Shown here piece by piece: positions 18,077 to 27,505 of a stretch of DNA of 64,000 nt. Source of the DNA: VBAU01 sp036005185 (lineage in GTDB: Bacteria; Bacteroidota; Bacteroidia; Chitinophagales; Chitinophagaceae); assembly GCA_036005185.1 (NCBI GenBank), contig DASYQS010000038.1, forward strand, positions 124,001-188,000, in the 5' to 3' direction. Made by a program: the position numbers and the translations under genes. The notes beneath the pieces are model-generated. The model was not told the DNA's origin, ran no database searches, and was given only the letters and a program-made list of their open reading frames with translations. Every line of letters starts with the position of its first letter. The first letter of the stretch is position 1.

Positions 18077-18762
18077 TATGGCTCTTTTAAAACGTATCCC
18101 ATCCCTATTTGGGTTTGTATTAGCTTATGATCAAAAGATTTATCCACCTTATTGCGCAGGTAGTTAATATAAACATCTATCACATTGGTGTTCGTATCAA
18201 AATCAATTCCCCATACATTGGTTGCAATATTGCTGCGGGACACAACCTTGTTTTTATTTAAGAGTAAGTATTCTAACAGTTGAAATTCTTTGGCCGTTAA
18301 ATTAATAAGTCTTTGATTCCTTTTTACCTCCTTGCTGTCAAGATTCATTTCAAGATCTCCGGCAGTTAAAATATTCGTTTCCAAATGCTGACTTAAACTT
18401 CGCTTCAAAAACACTTTTATCTTAAGCAACAGCTCTTTAAATTCAAATGGCTTTACCATGTAATCATCAGCTCCTATTTCATAACCTTCAACTTTATCAC
18501 TTAATTCATTCAATGATGTAAGAATGATAATGGGGATGTTTGAATTAGCCGATCTAAATTCCTTACATAATCTATATCCGTTTATACTTGGAAGATTAAT
18601 GTCAAGGATGACCAAATCGAAATTTTTTTCATAAAATAATTTTTGGCCGGTTAATCCATCGTAAGCAACTTCAACGGCATATCCGTTTTCAGAAAGGCCC
18701 AGTTTCAACGAATCCGCAATTTTTTGTTCGTCCTCTACGACTAGTATTTTTTCTTCTTCCAT
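18076..18762 (-). CDS. Response regulator, OmpR/PhoB family
   Basis: The start at 18762 gives MEEEKILVVEDEQ, the usual N-terminus of a receiver domain; the longer frame to 18840 has no support. The 228-residue protein has a receiver domain with acidic pair Glu10-Asp11, phospho-acceptor Asp54 in LVILDINLP and the conserved Lys in DDYMVKPF. A winged-helix DNA-binding domain follows, with VISRSNIATNVWG-like VVSRSNIATNVWG and DVYINYLRNKVDK. It pairs with the kinase it overlaps. Its regulon is not visible here. Confidence 0.96.
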   Translation of the reverse strand: MEEEKILVVEDEQKIADSLKLGLSENGYAVEVAYDGLTGQKLFYEKNFDLVILDINLPSINGYRLCKEFRSANSNIPIIILTSLNELSDKVEGYEIGADDYMVKPFEFKELLLKIKVFLKRSLSQHLETNILTAGDLEMNLDSKEVKRNQRLINLTAKEFQLLEYLLLNKNKVVSRSNIATNVWGIDFDTNTNVIDVYINYLRNKVDKSFDHKLIQTQIGMGYVLKEP

Positions 18763-18907
18763 TTTACAATTATAGGTATTGCTACGCTTTTTTTGCCAGT
18801 TGAAATTCAACGTTTTCATTATATAACTAGTTTTAATCAAATTCTAATCCATACACTCCTGATTTGTATCTATTTTGTTATCGCTTTTCACGACCCTTAG
18901 AAAAAAA

Positions 18908-19081
18908 TTAACACCGCCCTTTTATATATACGTAACCCGCTGGGGCATCGTCAAGCGCCCAGTCAAAATTGTAAGGGTTTTTTCGAGCTGTCTCAAATCC
19001 TATCTGTTGAAGCCCAGTTTCCAATAACCATCGATTCCTAGTTAAACCCTTGAGAACAAACGTCAGATCCTGTTGAAGAAT
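18908..19081 (-). pseudogene. Possible C-terminal gene fragment
   Basis: A 57-codon frame without a start codon reads like protein (ending with FDWALDDAPAGYVYIKG and RC, then TAA) and is cut by a TAA at 19082-19084 on its upstream side. I do not recognise the family. It may be the 3' remnant of a decayed gene, since it lies in a region with another fragment. Chance remains possible at this length. Confidence 0.3.
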
Positions 19082-19088
19082 TTATTAG

Positions 19089-19126
19089 CTGGTTTGGGAG
19101 GTCAAATTCTCAAACCAGTTTTTTAT
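19089..19126 (+). terminator. Orphan rho-independent terminator
   Basis: CTGGTTTG (19089-19096) and CAAACCAG (19111-19118) form a perfect 8-bp stem followed by TTTTTTATT on the plus strand. No intact plus-strand gene ends nearby, which suggests a lost gene. Confidence 0.7.
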
Positions 19127-19247
19127 TAGGTAAGCTCAGTAAATATCTGTTTGATGCATGGAAACTAAACACAGCCTTCCAGGCAGAGTATTAAAAGTGA
19201 AACGATGAAAGGTGAGAAATATATTCTTTGTTATAGTGCAGCTGAGT

Positions 19248-19481
19248 CTAGTGCCCATTTTCGATGAGGAATTTTTTTTGCTCCTCGATATTCAGCAAGA
19301 TTGAATTTTGATATGGAATTATCCTGCTGATCCTTTTACCTTCAACAAGAACGATTCTGTCTTTTAGCAGAGCCCCGTCACAACATCTGCTACTTTCGCA
19401 TATATAAAAGCGAGCTTGATACCTTTGTGCAATTGCATTCCTCCATAAAAGAATGGTGATAAAGACAGTCGGGATTTTCAT
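19248..19481 (-). pseudogene. Probable N-terminal remnant of a secreted amidohydrolase
   Basis: The 77-codon frame starts MKIPTVFITILLWRNAIAQ, a signal-like segment. It then carries GALLKDRIVLVEGKRISRI, which resembles the first beta-sandwich strand of periplasmic amidohydrolases (usual form: a short stretch ending vlVeGdrI.aIgp). It stops before the expected PGLxDxHxH metal site. I infer a truncated, dead gene; an independent short secreted protein is the alternative. Confidence 0.4.
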
Positions 19482-19664
19482 AAAAGAGTTTTATAGTTCT
19501 TCTTGATGATTGATATACTAAATTGTTTAATCCCATAATATCAGTCAATGGCTTCATTACTGACGTGTAAGAATTATTGAATGAATTGTTGCCTTAAATG
19601 CCTATTTACATATCCATTTAAAGACTATTTGATTAAAACTTCGTAACTTAACAGTATAAATTAA

Positions 19665-20132
19665 ATGGCGATGAACCAACATTTTCTTTCCCGGATCGCC
19701 ATCTTCCTCTTAGCGATTGTCCTGATCGTTTTCGGTATTGAACATTTTGTGCATCCCAGAAACATGCTTATTTATGTGCCAGCCTGGATTCCAGGAGGGC
19801 TAAGCTGGGTTTACATTGTCGGTGTTGCTTGTATTCTTGTAGCAATATCGTTCATAATAAACCGGATGGTTAAGGTAACAGCCTACCTACTTGCCTTATT
19901 ACTTTTTGTTTTTGTTTTTGGTGTTCATTTGCCCAATTACCTGAACACGGCCGATCCGGAATATCGGCAACTTGCTTTTTTAAATGTTTTAAAAGACACA
20001 GCCTTGGCAGCATTTGCATTATATATAGCTAGCAATGCAAGGCATCAAAGGGTGTTAGAAGAAACAGTTATTGAAGAAGAAGTAAAAAAATCAAATCATG
20101 CGACAATCGAAACTGAAAATGCTGCTGTATAA
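19665..20132 (+). CDS. DoxX-like family membrane protein
   Basis: A 155-residue integral membrane protein with four transmembrane segments. The first ends with the family pattern LIVFGIEHFVHPR, and conserved later segments include VYIVGVACILVAIS and FGVHLPNYLN. DoxX-like proteins are small quinone-linked or redox-associated membrane proteins of uncertain function. ATG 19665 is followed by a second ATG two codons later, and either could serve. It is monocistronic, with a strong terminator 18 bases after its stop. Confidence 0.8.
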   Translation: MAMNQHFLSRIAIFLLAIVLIVFGIEHFVHPRNMLIYVPAWIPGGLSWVYIVGVACILVAISFIINRMVKVTAYLLALLLFVFVFGVHLPNYLNTADPEYRQLAFLNVLKDTALAAFALYIASNARHQRVLEETVIEEEVKKSNHATIETENAAV

Positions 20133-20150
20133 GAGCATTTTTTAGTATCA

Positions 20151-20178
20151 CCGTCCCGAAGACCGGGACGGTTTTTTT
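20151..20178 (+). terminator. Rho-independent terminator after the DoxX gene
   Basis: CCGTCCCG (20151-20158) and CGGGACGG (20164-20171) form a perfect 8-bp GC-rich stem with a 5-base loop, followed by seven T. Confidence 0.9.
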
Positions 20179-20308
20179 ATATTGCTAAGACAATAGCATC
20201 CCAGTTTTCAATTGTTTTACTTGCTTGTGGAGTTCGCTTGAATAATACTGAAATGCGAATCAGAAAATAGTAACTTGTAAAGCTGTTTTTTAAAGTTGTG
20301 ATTGTTTT

Positions 20309-21232
20309 ATGAAATATTCAACACGCAAAGATTTTTTGAAAACCACCTCTGGTTTGCTTGCAATTGCATTCACAGGGGTAAATTTTGATTTCAAAAAAAG
20401 AACACCGCTTTTATCGTTTTCTACATTGGGCTGCCCCGATTGGTCTTTTCAACAGATTGTAGATTTTGCTGTAAAAAATAATTACGATGGCATCGAAATC
20501 CGCGGCATACAACGCCAGCTAGATCTAACAAAATGCCCCGAGTTCAACAGTGTTGAGAATATAGCTAAAACTAAAAAGTTGGTAGAAGAAAATGGATTGA
20601 GGTTTGTTGATCTAGGTTCTTCGGCAGAATTACATCATGATGGGGCTACAGAACGACAAAAAAATCTTGATGATGCAAAACGTTTCATTGATCTTTCTCA
20701 GCAATTGAACTGTCCCTACATTCGAGTATTTCCAAACAAGTTACCCAAGGAAAAAGATCGAAAGGCCACTATAGATCTCATCATAAAAGGCTTGATTGAA
20801 TTAGGAAATTATGCCAAAGAAAAAAATGTAATAGTACTTATGGAAACACATGGCGATGTGGTTAAAACTGAAGATATAAAAACTATCATGGAAACGACTT
20901 CACATTCCCATATTGGCTTGGTTTGGGACATTGTGAACATGTGGTCTGTAACCAAAGAAACTCCTGAATATGTATTTCAACATTTAAAAAAATACATTCG
21001 GCACACGCATATTAAAGATGCGAAGATTGTTGATGGAAAAGTACAATACACACTTCTAGGAAAAGGAGAAGCTCCCATTTTTGAAGCGATTGATATTTTA
21101 GCAAAGGATGGATATAAAGGATACTATAGCTTTGAATGGGAAAAAATGTGGCATCCTGAAATTGACGAGCCTGAAATTGCTTTTGCTGATTACGCCCAAG
21201 CAATGAAACAGCATTTTAATAAAAACAGGTAA
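20309..21232 (+). CDS. Sugar phosphate isomerase/epimerase family protein (xylose isomerase-like TIM barrel), exported type
   Basis: A 307-residue protein. The N-terminus (TRKDFLKTTSGLLAIAF) resembles a weak Tat-type signal, with RK in place of RR. The barrel motifs follow: YDGIEIRGIQRQLDL, CPYIRVFPNKLP, VIVLMETHGD (metal-binding Glu), IGLVWDIVNMW, IRHTHIKDAKI and GYYSFEWEKMWHPEI. Members interconvert sugars or inositol derivatives such as 2-keto-myo-inositol and often occur near Gfo/Idh/MocA oxidoreductases. The exact substrate is not known. Confidence 0.88.
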   Translation: MKYSTRKDFLKTTSGLLAIAFTGVNFDFKKRTPLLSFSTLGCPDWSFQQIVDFAVKNNYDGIEIRGIQRQLDLTKCPEFNSVENIAKTKKLVEENGLRFVDLGSSAELHHDGATERQKNLDDAKRFIDLSQQLNCPYIRVFPNKLPKEKDRKATIDLIIKGLIELGNYAKEKNVIVLMETHGDVVKTEDIKTIMETTSHSHIGLVWDIVNMWSVTKETPEYVFQHLKKYIRHTHIKDAKIVDGKVQYTLLGKGEAPIFEAIDILAKDGYKGYYSFEWEKMWHPEIDEPEIAFADYAQAMKQHFNKNR

Positions 21233-21237
21233 TTTAT

Positions 21238-21690
21238 CTAGCGAACAACAACTTCACCGTTATTATAAGTGATCATCACTGACCTGGTATGTGCAGCAGT
21301 TCCATTTATTGCGGGCAAAGATATTTCAGCATGAATGGTTGCTTCATAAAGTATTCTTCCAATCTTTTTTAATTTATTTTCTGCTTCGCCAAGATTATCG
21401 ATAGCAATTTTTGATTGCTCTTCGAAAGAAATCATCTCACAGTAAACTTTATAAATTTTATCAGCTTGATCTAAATTGTAATTTTTTTCTTCTCCTTCAT
21501 AATTTACGAGAAGCTTGTTATATTCTTTTTCCAGATCATTTCTTTTTTTACTATACAATCTGGACATTTCCTGAAGCACGATATAGTCTTTGATTATTTT
21601 TTCTACTTCTGAATTTGAATCGGGCAGCATAGATATGGATTTATAGGAATAAAAACGTTTAGCCTCTTTCTTTATTACAGCTAAAAACAT
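21238..21690 (-). CDS. Hypothetical coiled-coil protein
   Basis: A 150-residue protein rich in Lys, Glu, Asn and Tyr, with a likely coiled coil at about residues 28-110 (EVEKIIKDYIVLQEM, RNDLEKEYNKLL). The short C-terminus (TYNNGEVVVR) is beta-like. There is no signal peptide and no family is recognised. It is convergent with the sugar isomerase gene, with 5 bases between the stop codons. An internal ATG at about residue 21 is another possible start. Confidence 0.55.
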   Translation of the reverse strand: MFLAVIKKEAKRFYSYKSISMLPDSNSEVEKIIKDYIVLQEMSRLYSKKRNDLEKEYNKLLVNYEGEEKNYNLDQADKIYKVYCEMISFEEQSKIAIDNLGEAENKLKKIGRILYEATIHAEISLPAINGTAAHTRSVMITYNNGEVVVR

Positions 21691-21863
21691 TCTTTAGCAG
21701 ATAATATAGCTGATTACGAAAAACAACAGGAAATTATTCGATAAAATAGTAGTACAAATAATTGAATTTTTGCGATTTAGCTTAAAGTCAGGCTGACTGA
21801 TATCAACATTTGAAAATTTATTTTAATAACTGAAATCCTTATTGAATTCGATAAAACATTATC

Positions 21864-21895
21864 AATAAAAAAGGCAGCGTTTATTCGCTGCCTTT
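21864..21895 (-). terminator. Terminator of the CHRD/HYR protein gene
   Basis: AAAGGCAGCG (21870-21879) and CGCTGCCTTT (21886-21895) form a 10-bp stem with a 6-base loop. On the minus strand it is followed by a T-run. It lies 20 bases after the stop of the gene ending at 21915. Confidence 0.85.
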
Positions 21896-21914
21896 GACAA
21901 ATTAATTTACACGA

Positions 21915-23519
21915 TTACTCTTGCTTCAACAATTTGAGTTGTTTCATATCGTTGCCCTGTCTAATTTCTACGAAATAAAGTCCTGCCTTTAAGTTACTAC
22001 CTATCTTAAGCGTTTGGCTTCCGAATAGGTTATTTTTAACTTCCACTACCCTGCCTGCTGCATCTATTACTCTTACTAAAATCTTATCCGTCATATTTTC
22101 AGTTTGAATATTTATGGTAAAGTAATTCTTGCTTGGGTTAGGAAAGACTTGGATTACGGTGCTGCGATCAGGATCTTCTTCATTCATAACAACAACATTT
22201 GTTTGTCCTCCCTTAGGCAGAATAATTCCTCTGACTACCGGTGATGCTAAACTGTGAGGTACCGTAACTGTTGCAGATGCGGTTGCGGTATTTCCATGTT
22301 GATCAGTACAGCCTACAGTTGTAGTATAAATTCTGCCATCGCCATGACCAGCTCTTTCTGCACGCAATCTTACATGATGGTCATCAACCACTATCCAGTC
22401 GTTCGAAGAGTTGTTACCTGGTCCATTTTGAGATTCATCGCTTGTAACAGTAATGTGACAAGTGATAGGACCCGGACAATTGTCCGTAGTGGTATAATTT
22501 ATAGTCACGTTTTTCATTTTATGATTGGGTGGCCAGAGTAAACGTGGACTGGCAGCAAGATCATGGATCACTGGAGGCTCAACATCATTTACGGTCACGG
22601 TAAATGAACAGGTTGATGTGTTGGATGAAGCATCAGTGGCTTTAACTAACACTGTAGTTACGCCTACAGGGAAAAAGCTTCCGGGAGCATGATCGTAGCT
22701 TATGGTTACCCCCGGACAGTTATCGGTCGCCGTTGCGGTAAAGGTAACTATAGCACCGCATTGGCCCGGATCGTTAGGTTTAGTAATATTTGCCGGGCAA
22801 GTAACAACAGGGGCTTGTACATCTTTAACTGTAACAGCAAACGAGCAAGTATCAAAACCCGCTGCGTTTGTGGCGGTAGCTATAACCCTTGTAGTTCCTA
22901 CTGGAAATACAAAGGGTGATGTAATGATGGTAGTTCCAATTCTATAAGTTAAGGTAGATGCGGGCTTGCCGGTTGTATCTGTCGCAGAAAAAGCAACGGA
23001 AGCAGAACAAAGCCCCGGGGTATTATTTACCGTAGTGTCATTCTTGCATTTAATATCAGGAACAACAAAGGCTGCATCTTTTAAGAAAATCTGCCCTCTT
23101 ATCTCACCATTTTGAAATGCCGTGGTATGGATATTAAAATACCAAAGCCCCATCTTCAAACTATCCTCCTGGCCATTTGTCAATACGATAGAATCACTAT
23201 AAGTTCCACTCATAACACCTGTTGGAAAACCTGTTGCAGCCCGAACTATTGGTCCGGAAATACCGGGAATAGCCGCGTGAAAATGGGCGGCCGTTGTATT
23301 GGTCGTAAACCCGCTGAAAGTAACTGTGTATTTTAAAACATTAGTTGAATCATTGTAAGTGCCTTTGAGAGTAGCAGTGGCGGTTGAGTTATTAGCCGGT
23401 ACCTCCTGCGCCCCGCTAAGCGTTACACTAATCGAATCCGTAGTTGCGTTTGCAGAAAGTCCCAGCGTGGTGAAAAATAAAATAATGGCAAACCGTGTTT
23501 TTAGGAAAGCTCTAATCAT
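21915..23519 (-). CDS. Secreted CHRD-HYR domain protein with T9SS sorting domain
   Basis: A 534-residue multidomain surface or secreted protein. After a signal peptide (ending GLSANAT) comes a CHRD domain at about residues 30-145, with LSGAQEVPANNSTATAT, AAHFHAAIPGISGP and NGEIRGQIF. Next are two to three HYR-type repeats at about 155-420, with SFAVTVKDVQAPVVTCPA and CSFTVTVNDVEPPVI. The C-terminal type A sorting domain has VFPNPSKNYFTINI and GLYFVEIRQG. HYR repeats are adhesion-like beta-sandwiches. The target is unknown, and the gene appears monocistronic. Confidence 0.9.
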   Translation of the reverse strand: MIRAFLKTRFAIILFFTTLGLSANATTDSISVTLSGAQEVPANNSTATATLKGTYNDSTNVLKYTVTFSGFTTNTTAAHFHAAIPGISGPIVRAATGFPTGVMSGTYSDSIVLTNGQEDSLKMGLWYFNIHTTAFQNGEIRGQIFLKDAAFVVPDIKCKNDTTVNNTPGLCSASVAFSATDTTGKPASTLTYRIGTTIITSPFVFPVGTTRVIATATNAAGFDTCSFAVTVKDVQAPVVTCPANITKPNDPGQCGAIVTFTATATDNCPGVTISYDHAPGSFFPVGVTTVLVKATDASSNTSTCSFTVTVNDVEPPVIHDLAASPRLLWPPNHKMKNVTINYTTTDNCPGPITCHITVTSDESQNGPGNNSSNDWIVVDDHHVRLRAERAGHGDGRIYTTTVGCTDQHGNTATASATVTVPHSLASPVVRGIILPKGGQTNVVVMNEEDPDRSTVIQVFPNPSKNYFTINIQTENMTDKILVRVIDAAGRVVEVKNNLFGSQTLKIGSNLKAGLYFVEIRQGNDMKQLKLLKQE

Positions 23520-23845
23520 AACCGTAAATTTTAGTTGATGAATAATTCACGGTTCTTCATATATGGATGTTAAGCTAAAGTTTTGAGAGGGAGCGGAACC
23601 AGGTGCGGATGATAAATTCAAAGGAGATTCTAATGTCGCCCGGTTCCCAACAATTTATGAGCCAAAAACGAAATATGTCCTTTTAATCGCCCAGTTTTTT
23701 TAATTTTTCTGATGAATCATTAAGCAAGTCGTGAATTTACTAGCCCAGACGTCACTGACTTACGAGATTAGAGTTATGAAATTGGAATAACAAGGGGTAT
23801 CAAAACCCACATGGATGCAAGTGTGCTACTTAATAAAGATTAGAA
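23520..23845. other. Intergenic region upstream of the CHRD/HYR gene
   Basis: A 326-base gap. AACCGT (23520-23525) and ACGGTT (23549-23554) form a small hairpin at the 5' end of the CHRD gene, and a second complementary pair GGAACC/GGTTCC lies further upstream. I see no gene. Confidence 0.4.
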
Positions 23846-24436
23846 TCATTTCTTTGAAATGGATTCTGTTTTTTGGATTAGCTGACTGTAGTCATCGATA
23901 ACAGCATTGATTGGTTTTTTTGAAGGAAGATGATCTTTTTGAAATTCTTCTATCAACGGAAGAGTTTTGATCAATTTCAAAATCAAATGATAATCTTTTA
24001 AACTGTTTTCTTTATCATTTAGCTGATCAATAAGGGTTTTTAACCCGGCAGTGCTGTTGTTATAATTATTTTTACTAGTATTAATCACTGCCTTTATTTT
24101 TTCCTTCAATATAGAATCATTTATTGCTTCAAAATGATGACCAGCCGAGGTATAATAATTCTCATTCTTATTTGTGAATTTCTTATAGTCAGATAATGAA
24201 TCGTCCTTGCGATCATCTAAATCATCAATTTGTTCTTCAAGCTCTTTAAGTGCCGGTGTTTCAGAAACTAATTCGCTATATAAATTTTCAACCAGATCGC
24301 CCGGACCTCTTTTTGAAACGAGAGAGTACGATTTTTTGTTTTGAAGAGATACTGGCGTATCAGTTTTTTTATTGGATTGTTTTCTTGAACAAGAACAAAG
24401 AATAAGAATTGAGATGATCATTAATGTTAGTTTCAT
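23846..24436 (-). CDS. Hypothetical lipoprotein, helical
   Basis: A 196-residue protein with signal peptide MKLTLMIISILILCSC; the lipobox is LCSC. The mature part is charged and helical (LKELEEQIDDLDDRKDDSLSD, coiled-coil-like), with no recognised domain. It is expected to sit as a periplasm-facing lipoprotein. It is divergent from the small membrane protein at 24592. Confidence 0.65.
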   Translation of the reverse strand: MKLTLMIISILILCSCSRKQSNKKTDTPVSLQNKKSYSLVSKRGPGDLVENLYSELVSETPALKELEEQIDDLDDRKDDSLSDYKKFTNKNENYYTSAGHHFEAINDSILKEKIKAVINTSKNNYNNSTAGLKTLIDQLNDKENSLKDYHLILKLIKTLPLIEEFQKDHLPSKKPINAVIDDYSQLIQKTESISKK

Positions 24437-24591
24437 AAACAGAGATTTGATTGAATCGAATTTAATAATTGACTACGGCAATTAGTCTTAACAGCTTGTG
24501 AAAGCTTGTAAGCTTGTGATGTATATGCATTTTTTTGCTGAGTTTTGGACACTGTAAATAATCCAACTTCGGTGTTTTCAAATTACTAAGC

Positions 24592-24894
24592 ATGGAAAAT
24601 CGAAATGATAAATCCCCTCATATACTAAATGCTTCCTCAAACCTTTTAGGGTTATGCTTCATTGTTCTTACGTCTCTGAAGCTATTGCACATTTCGCAAC
24701 GAACATTCATCGATGAACTTACCTCGTTTGCCATCGTTTTGTTTATGGCAAGTTGTATTCTTTCATTTTTGTCAATTCGTGGAAACATTAAAAAAAGCGG
24801 AAGATTTGAGAATATAGCTGATTACTTGTTTCTTGTTGGAATTATTTTGTTATTTGTAACTACTATTTTGTTCTCATTCAATATCATAAAGTAA
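24592..24894 (+). CDS. Small three-helix membrane protein, unknown function
   Basis: 100 residues with three hydrophobic segments (about 18-34, 44-62 and 77-97) and a short loop NIKKSGRFENIADYLF. There is no signal peptide. It looks like a conserved Bacteroidota inner-membrane protein type, but I cannot name the family. It stands alone between a lipoprotein gene and the TonB receptor gene. Confidence 0.65.
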   Translation: MENRNDKSPHILNASSNLLGLCFIVLTSLKLLHISQRTFIDELTSFAIVLFMASCILSFLSIRGNIKKSGRFENIADYLFLVGIILLFVTTILFSFNIIK

Positions 24895-24980
24895 AGGGGG
24901 GCTTTGATGATCTAATGAAGCTAAAGGTAGATTCGCATAGAGTGCTCCCAAAGTTTAGAATAACAAGCTGTACTTTAAAC

Positions 24981-25011
24981 ATTCACAATTCATAATTGAC
25001 AATTCACAATC
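24981..25011. repeat. AATTCACAATT-type micro-repeat
   Basis: ATTCACAATTC, ATAATTGAC and AATTCACAATC follow one another, a degenerate direct/inverted AT-rich repeat just downstream of the TonB receptor gene. Confidence 0.5.
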
Positions 25012-25021
25012 TTCGGAGTTT

Positions 25022-25049
25022 GCTTCGTCGCTGCGCTCCTCGCAAATCA
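25022..25049. repeat. GC-rich interspersed repeat at the TonB-receptor stop codon
   Basis: On the minus strand the 3' end reads TGATTTGCGAGGAGCGCAGC followed by GACGAAGC. This is the short GC-rich palindromic sequence (GCGAGGAGCGCAGCGACGAA core) that I recall as a widely dispersed intergenic repeat in several phyla including Bacteroidota. It begins within the stop codon of the receptor gene. Confidence 0.55.
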
Positions 25050-27410
25050 GAATTTAAAATTCCATGTTACCGCAGGCAGAATCGGGAATAATGAAACCTG
25101 CCTTGCTTCAACTTTCAGTGTTCCATTATATGGGCTTCCGGTTTGATCGAAGTAAATAAAGTACGGGTTGAGGCGGCTGTAAACATTGTAAATGCTAAAC
25201 ACCCAATAACTCTGCAGCTTCCGCGTTTTCTTTGGTGTAGGTGTTAAAGTAGCTGCAAGATCGAGACGGTGATAAGCAGGCATTCGGTATTGATTAATCC
25301 TGCTATACTCCTGAGTAAGTACCCCGTTGATGATATAAAAACGCTCTGGCAAAGTAGTGGCATTGCCCGTACCATACACGAATATGGCGCCGAACTTCCA
25401 TTTTTTATTAAACTCATAATTGGCAACTATACTCATGTCGCTGCGGCGGTCGAACTTGGTAGGATATTTTTCTCCACCATTGAGATCATTGAATTTTCTC
25501 CATGTCCATGATAAAGTATAACCTAGCCAGCCAGTAAATCTTCCTTTTGTTTTATTTACAAAAATTTCAGAACCGTAGCTCCAGCCTCTACCAAAAACAA
25601 ATTCATCTTCAGGATCGCTGAGTGATGGAGTGTAACCCTCCGCATACTCGATCTGATTTTTCATGTTCTTGTAATAAATTTCCAAAGAGGTTTCATACAT
25701 ATTGTCTTTAAAATTTTTGAAAAGTCCCACTGAGTATTGCCAGCTCAGTTGTGGCTTGACAATATACGTACTGGGAATCCAAAGATCAGTAGGCAGCGTA
25801 TTAGCTGAATTGCTTACTAAGTGTATGTATTGGTAGTTGCGTGTTATTGCCGCTTTAATGGAAGTTTCATCATTGATAGCATAACGAAGGGTGAGTCGAG
25901 GTTCAAAACCGCCATATGATTTTATCGGCTCAAAGCTTTTATACACGGCACTGTCAATTTTATTTCGATTGGCATCGCGAATATATTTTGTATAAGGGCC
26001 GATTTGAGTAAAGCTGCTCCAGCGCAGTCCATAGTTGACCTTTATTTTGTCGCTAAATTCCCAATCATCCTGTATGTAAAGTGCTGTTTCATTGGCATAC
26101 TTGGTGCCTTCATTATTAGGATGGAAGACGATGGAATCAGAATGACCACTGACAACATTAGGGATGAATTTGTGATAAGTATAAAGCCCGCCGAATTTTA
26201 ATTTATGCTGAGGCAATGGGTAATAGTCAAAATCAATTTTTGCATTGCCATCACGAATGCCTGAAGACAAACTCAATGCAAAATCATGCTGGGCTGCAGA
26301 GAATTTAAATTTATAATCATTGTATACAACGGTAGTGTTAGCAAATAATCTCCGGTTGAATACATGATTCCATCTTAGTGTGGCTGTAGAATTTCCCCAA
26401 GGAATATTTGAGTTGAATGATCGCTTGGCATTGTTAAAATCAAATACATCACGACCAAAGTAACCACTGAGAAAAAGGCGATCTTTTTCCGAAAAGCGGT
26501 AATTCATTTTCGCATTGAGGTCATAGAAATAATAGCCCGAACCATAAAATGCACTTGATTTAGGAACAAAGGGTTTTACCAGCGCATCCACATAGGTACG
26601 CCGGGCAGAAACAATGAATGAGGCCTTATCTTTTTTGATGGGCCCTTGCATTGAGAGGCGGGAAGCAATAAGGCCAATCCCTCCTTCAGTTTGAAACTTG
26701 TTCATGTTGCCATCTTTCATGGCTACATCGAGCACTGAAGAAATTCTTCCTCCATATTGCGCCGGCATTCCTCCTTTGATGAGTGAGACATTTTTGATCG
26801 CATCAGAATTAAAGATGGAAAAAAAGCCAAACAGATGTCCCGTGTTATATACAACAGCATCGTCGAGCATAATTAAATTCTGATCGGGTCCACCACCCCG
26901 AACATAAAAACCTGCATTCCCCTCCCCTGCATTTCTTACTCCCGGTAAAAGTTGAATGGCTTTCAAAATATCAATCTCACCCATAAAGGCTGGTATGTTT
27001 TTTATTTTTTCAATCGAGAGATCGATCTTTCCCATCTGAGCATTTTTTACATTGGCATCTTTTCGTTTTGAATAAACAACCACGGCCTCATTTAGCGTTG
27101 TTTTGGGAAGAAGGTTGAGATTGATATTTAGATTTTGATTAAGGTCTATTTCAATCAGCTTTGTTTGATAAGAAACATGTGTAATGCTGAGAACGTATTT
27201 GGCTTGATCTAGGGTAATTGAATAAAAACCGTATTGATTGCTGGTTACTCCTTTTGTGATCCCATCCGTATTGACCGTAATTGTGGCGCCGATGATAAGT
27301 TCGCCGGAAAGCGAGTCCCGCGTGTACCCATTGATGGTGAATTTGGTTTGTGCAAAAACACAGTTGAATGCAAAAAGAAAAAAAAGAAGAAGTAGCTTTT
27401 GAAGGGTCAC
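25047..27410 (-). CDS. TonB-dependent outer-membrane receptor with carboxypeptidase-regulatory-like N-domain
   Basis: A 787-residue outer-membrane protein. A signal peptide (ending NCVFAQ) is followed by a carboxypeptidase-D-regulatory-like domain (about 25-105: INGYTRDSLSGELIIGATI). Next is the plug (about 120-230: LLPGVRNAGEGNAGFYVRGG, MLDDAVVYNTGHLFGFFSIF) and a beta-barrel ending in an aromatic residue (VTWNFKF). No SusD partner is adjacent, so it is not a polysaccharide utilisation pair. Ligand candidates range from siderophores to peptides and cannot be chosen from sequence. Confidence 0.93.
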   Translation of the reverse strand: MTLQKLLLLFFLFAFNCVFAQTKFTINGYTRDSLSGELIIGATITVNTDGITKGVTSNQYGFYSITLDQAKYVLSITHVSYQTKLIEIDLNQNLNINLNLLPKTTLNEAVVVYSKRKDANVKNAQMGKIDLSIEKIKNIPAFMGEIDILKAIQLLPGVRNAGEGNAGFYVRGGGPDQNLIMLDDAVVYNTGHLFGFFSIFNSDAIKNVSLIKGGMPAQYGGRISSVLDVAMKDGNMNKFQTEGGIGLIASRLSMQGPIKKDKASFIVSARRTYVDALVKPFVPKSSAFYGSGYYFYDLNAKMNYRFSEKDRLFLSGYFGRDVFDFNNAKRSFNSNIPWGNSTATLRWNHVFNRRLFANTTVVYNDYKFKFSAAQHDFALSLSSGIRDGNAKIDFDYYPLPQHKLKFGGLYTYHKFIPNVVSGHSDSIVFHPNNEGTKYANETALYIQDDWEFSDKIKVNYGLRWSSFTQIGPYTKYIRDANRNKIDSAVYKSFEPIKSYGGFEPRLTLRYAINDETSIKAAITRNYQYIHLVSNSANTLPTDLWIPSTYIVKPQLSWQYSVGLFKNFKDNMYETSLEIYYKNMKNQIEYAEGYTPSLSDPEDEFVFGRGWSYGSEIFVNKTKGRFTGWLGYTLSWTWRKFNDLNGGEKYPTKFDRRSDMSIVANYEFNKKWKFGAIFVYGTGNATTLPERFYIINGVLTQEYSRINQYRMPAYHRLDLAATLTPTPKKTRKLQSYWVFSIYNVYSRLNPYFIYFDQTGSPYNGTLKVEARQVSLFPILPAVTWNFKF

Positions 27411-27505
27411 AATTCGTCTGATTTTTATTCCACTATTTAAGCTCTATACTAGTTGACAATTTATTCTGAATATAAAACACAGGTCTTTTGTAAAAGCATA
27501 GCATT

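Larger units (their letters stand above)
18763..19664. other. Decayed region between the response regulator and DoxX genes
   Basis: About 900 bases without an intact recognisable gene. The region contains two minus-strand coding-like fragments (18908-19081 and 19248-19481) and one plus-strand terminator (19089-19126) with no intact gene before it. The picture fits gene decay. Confidence 0.55.
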
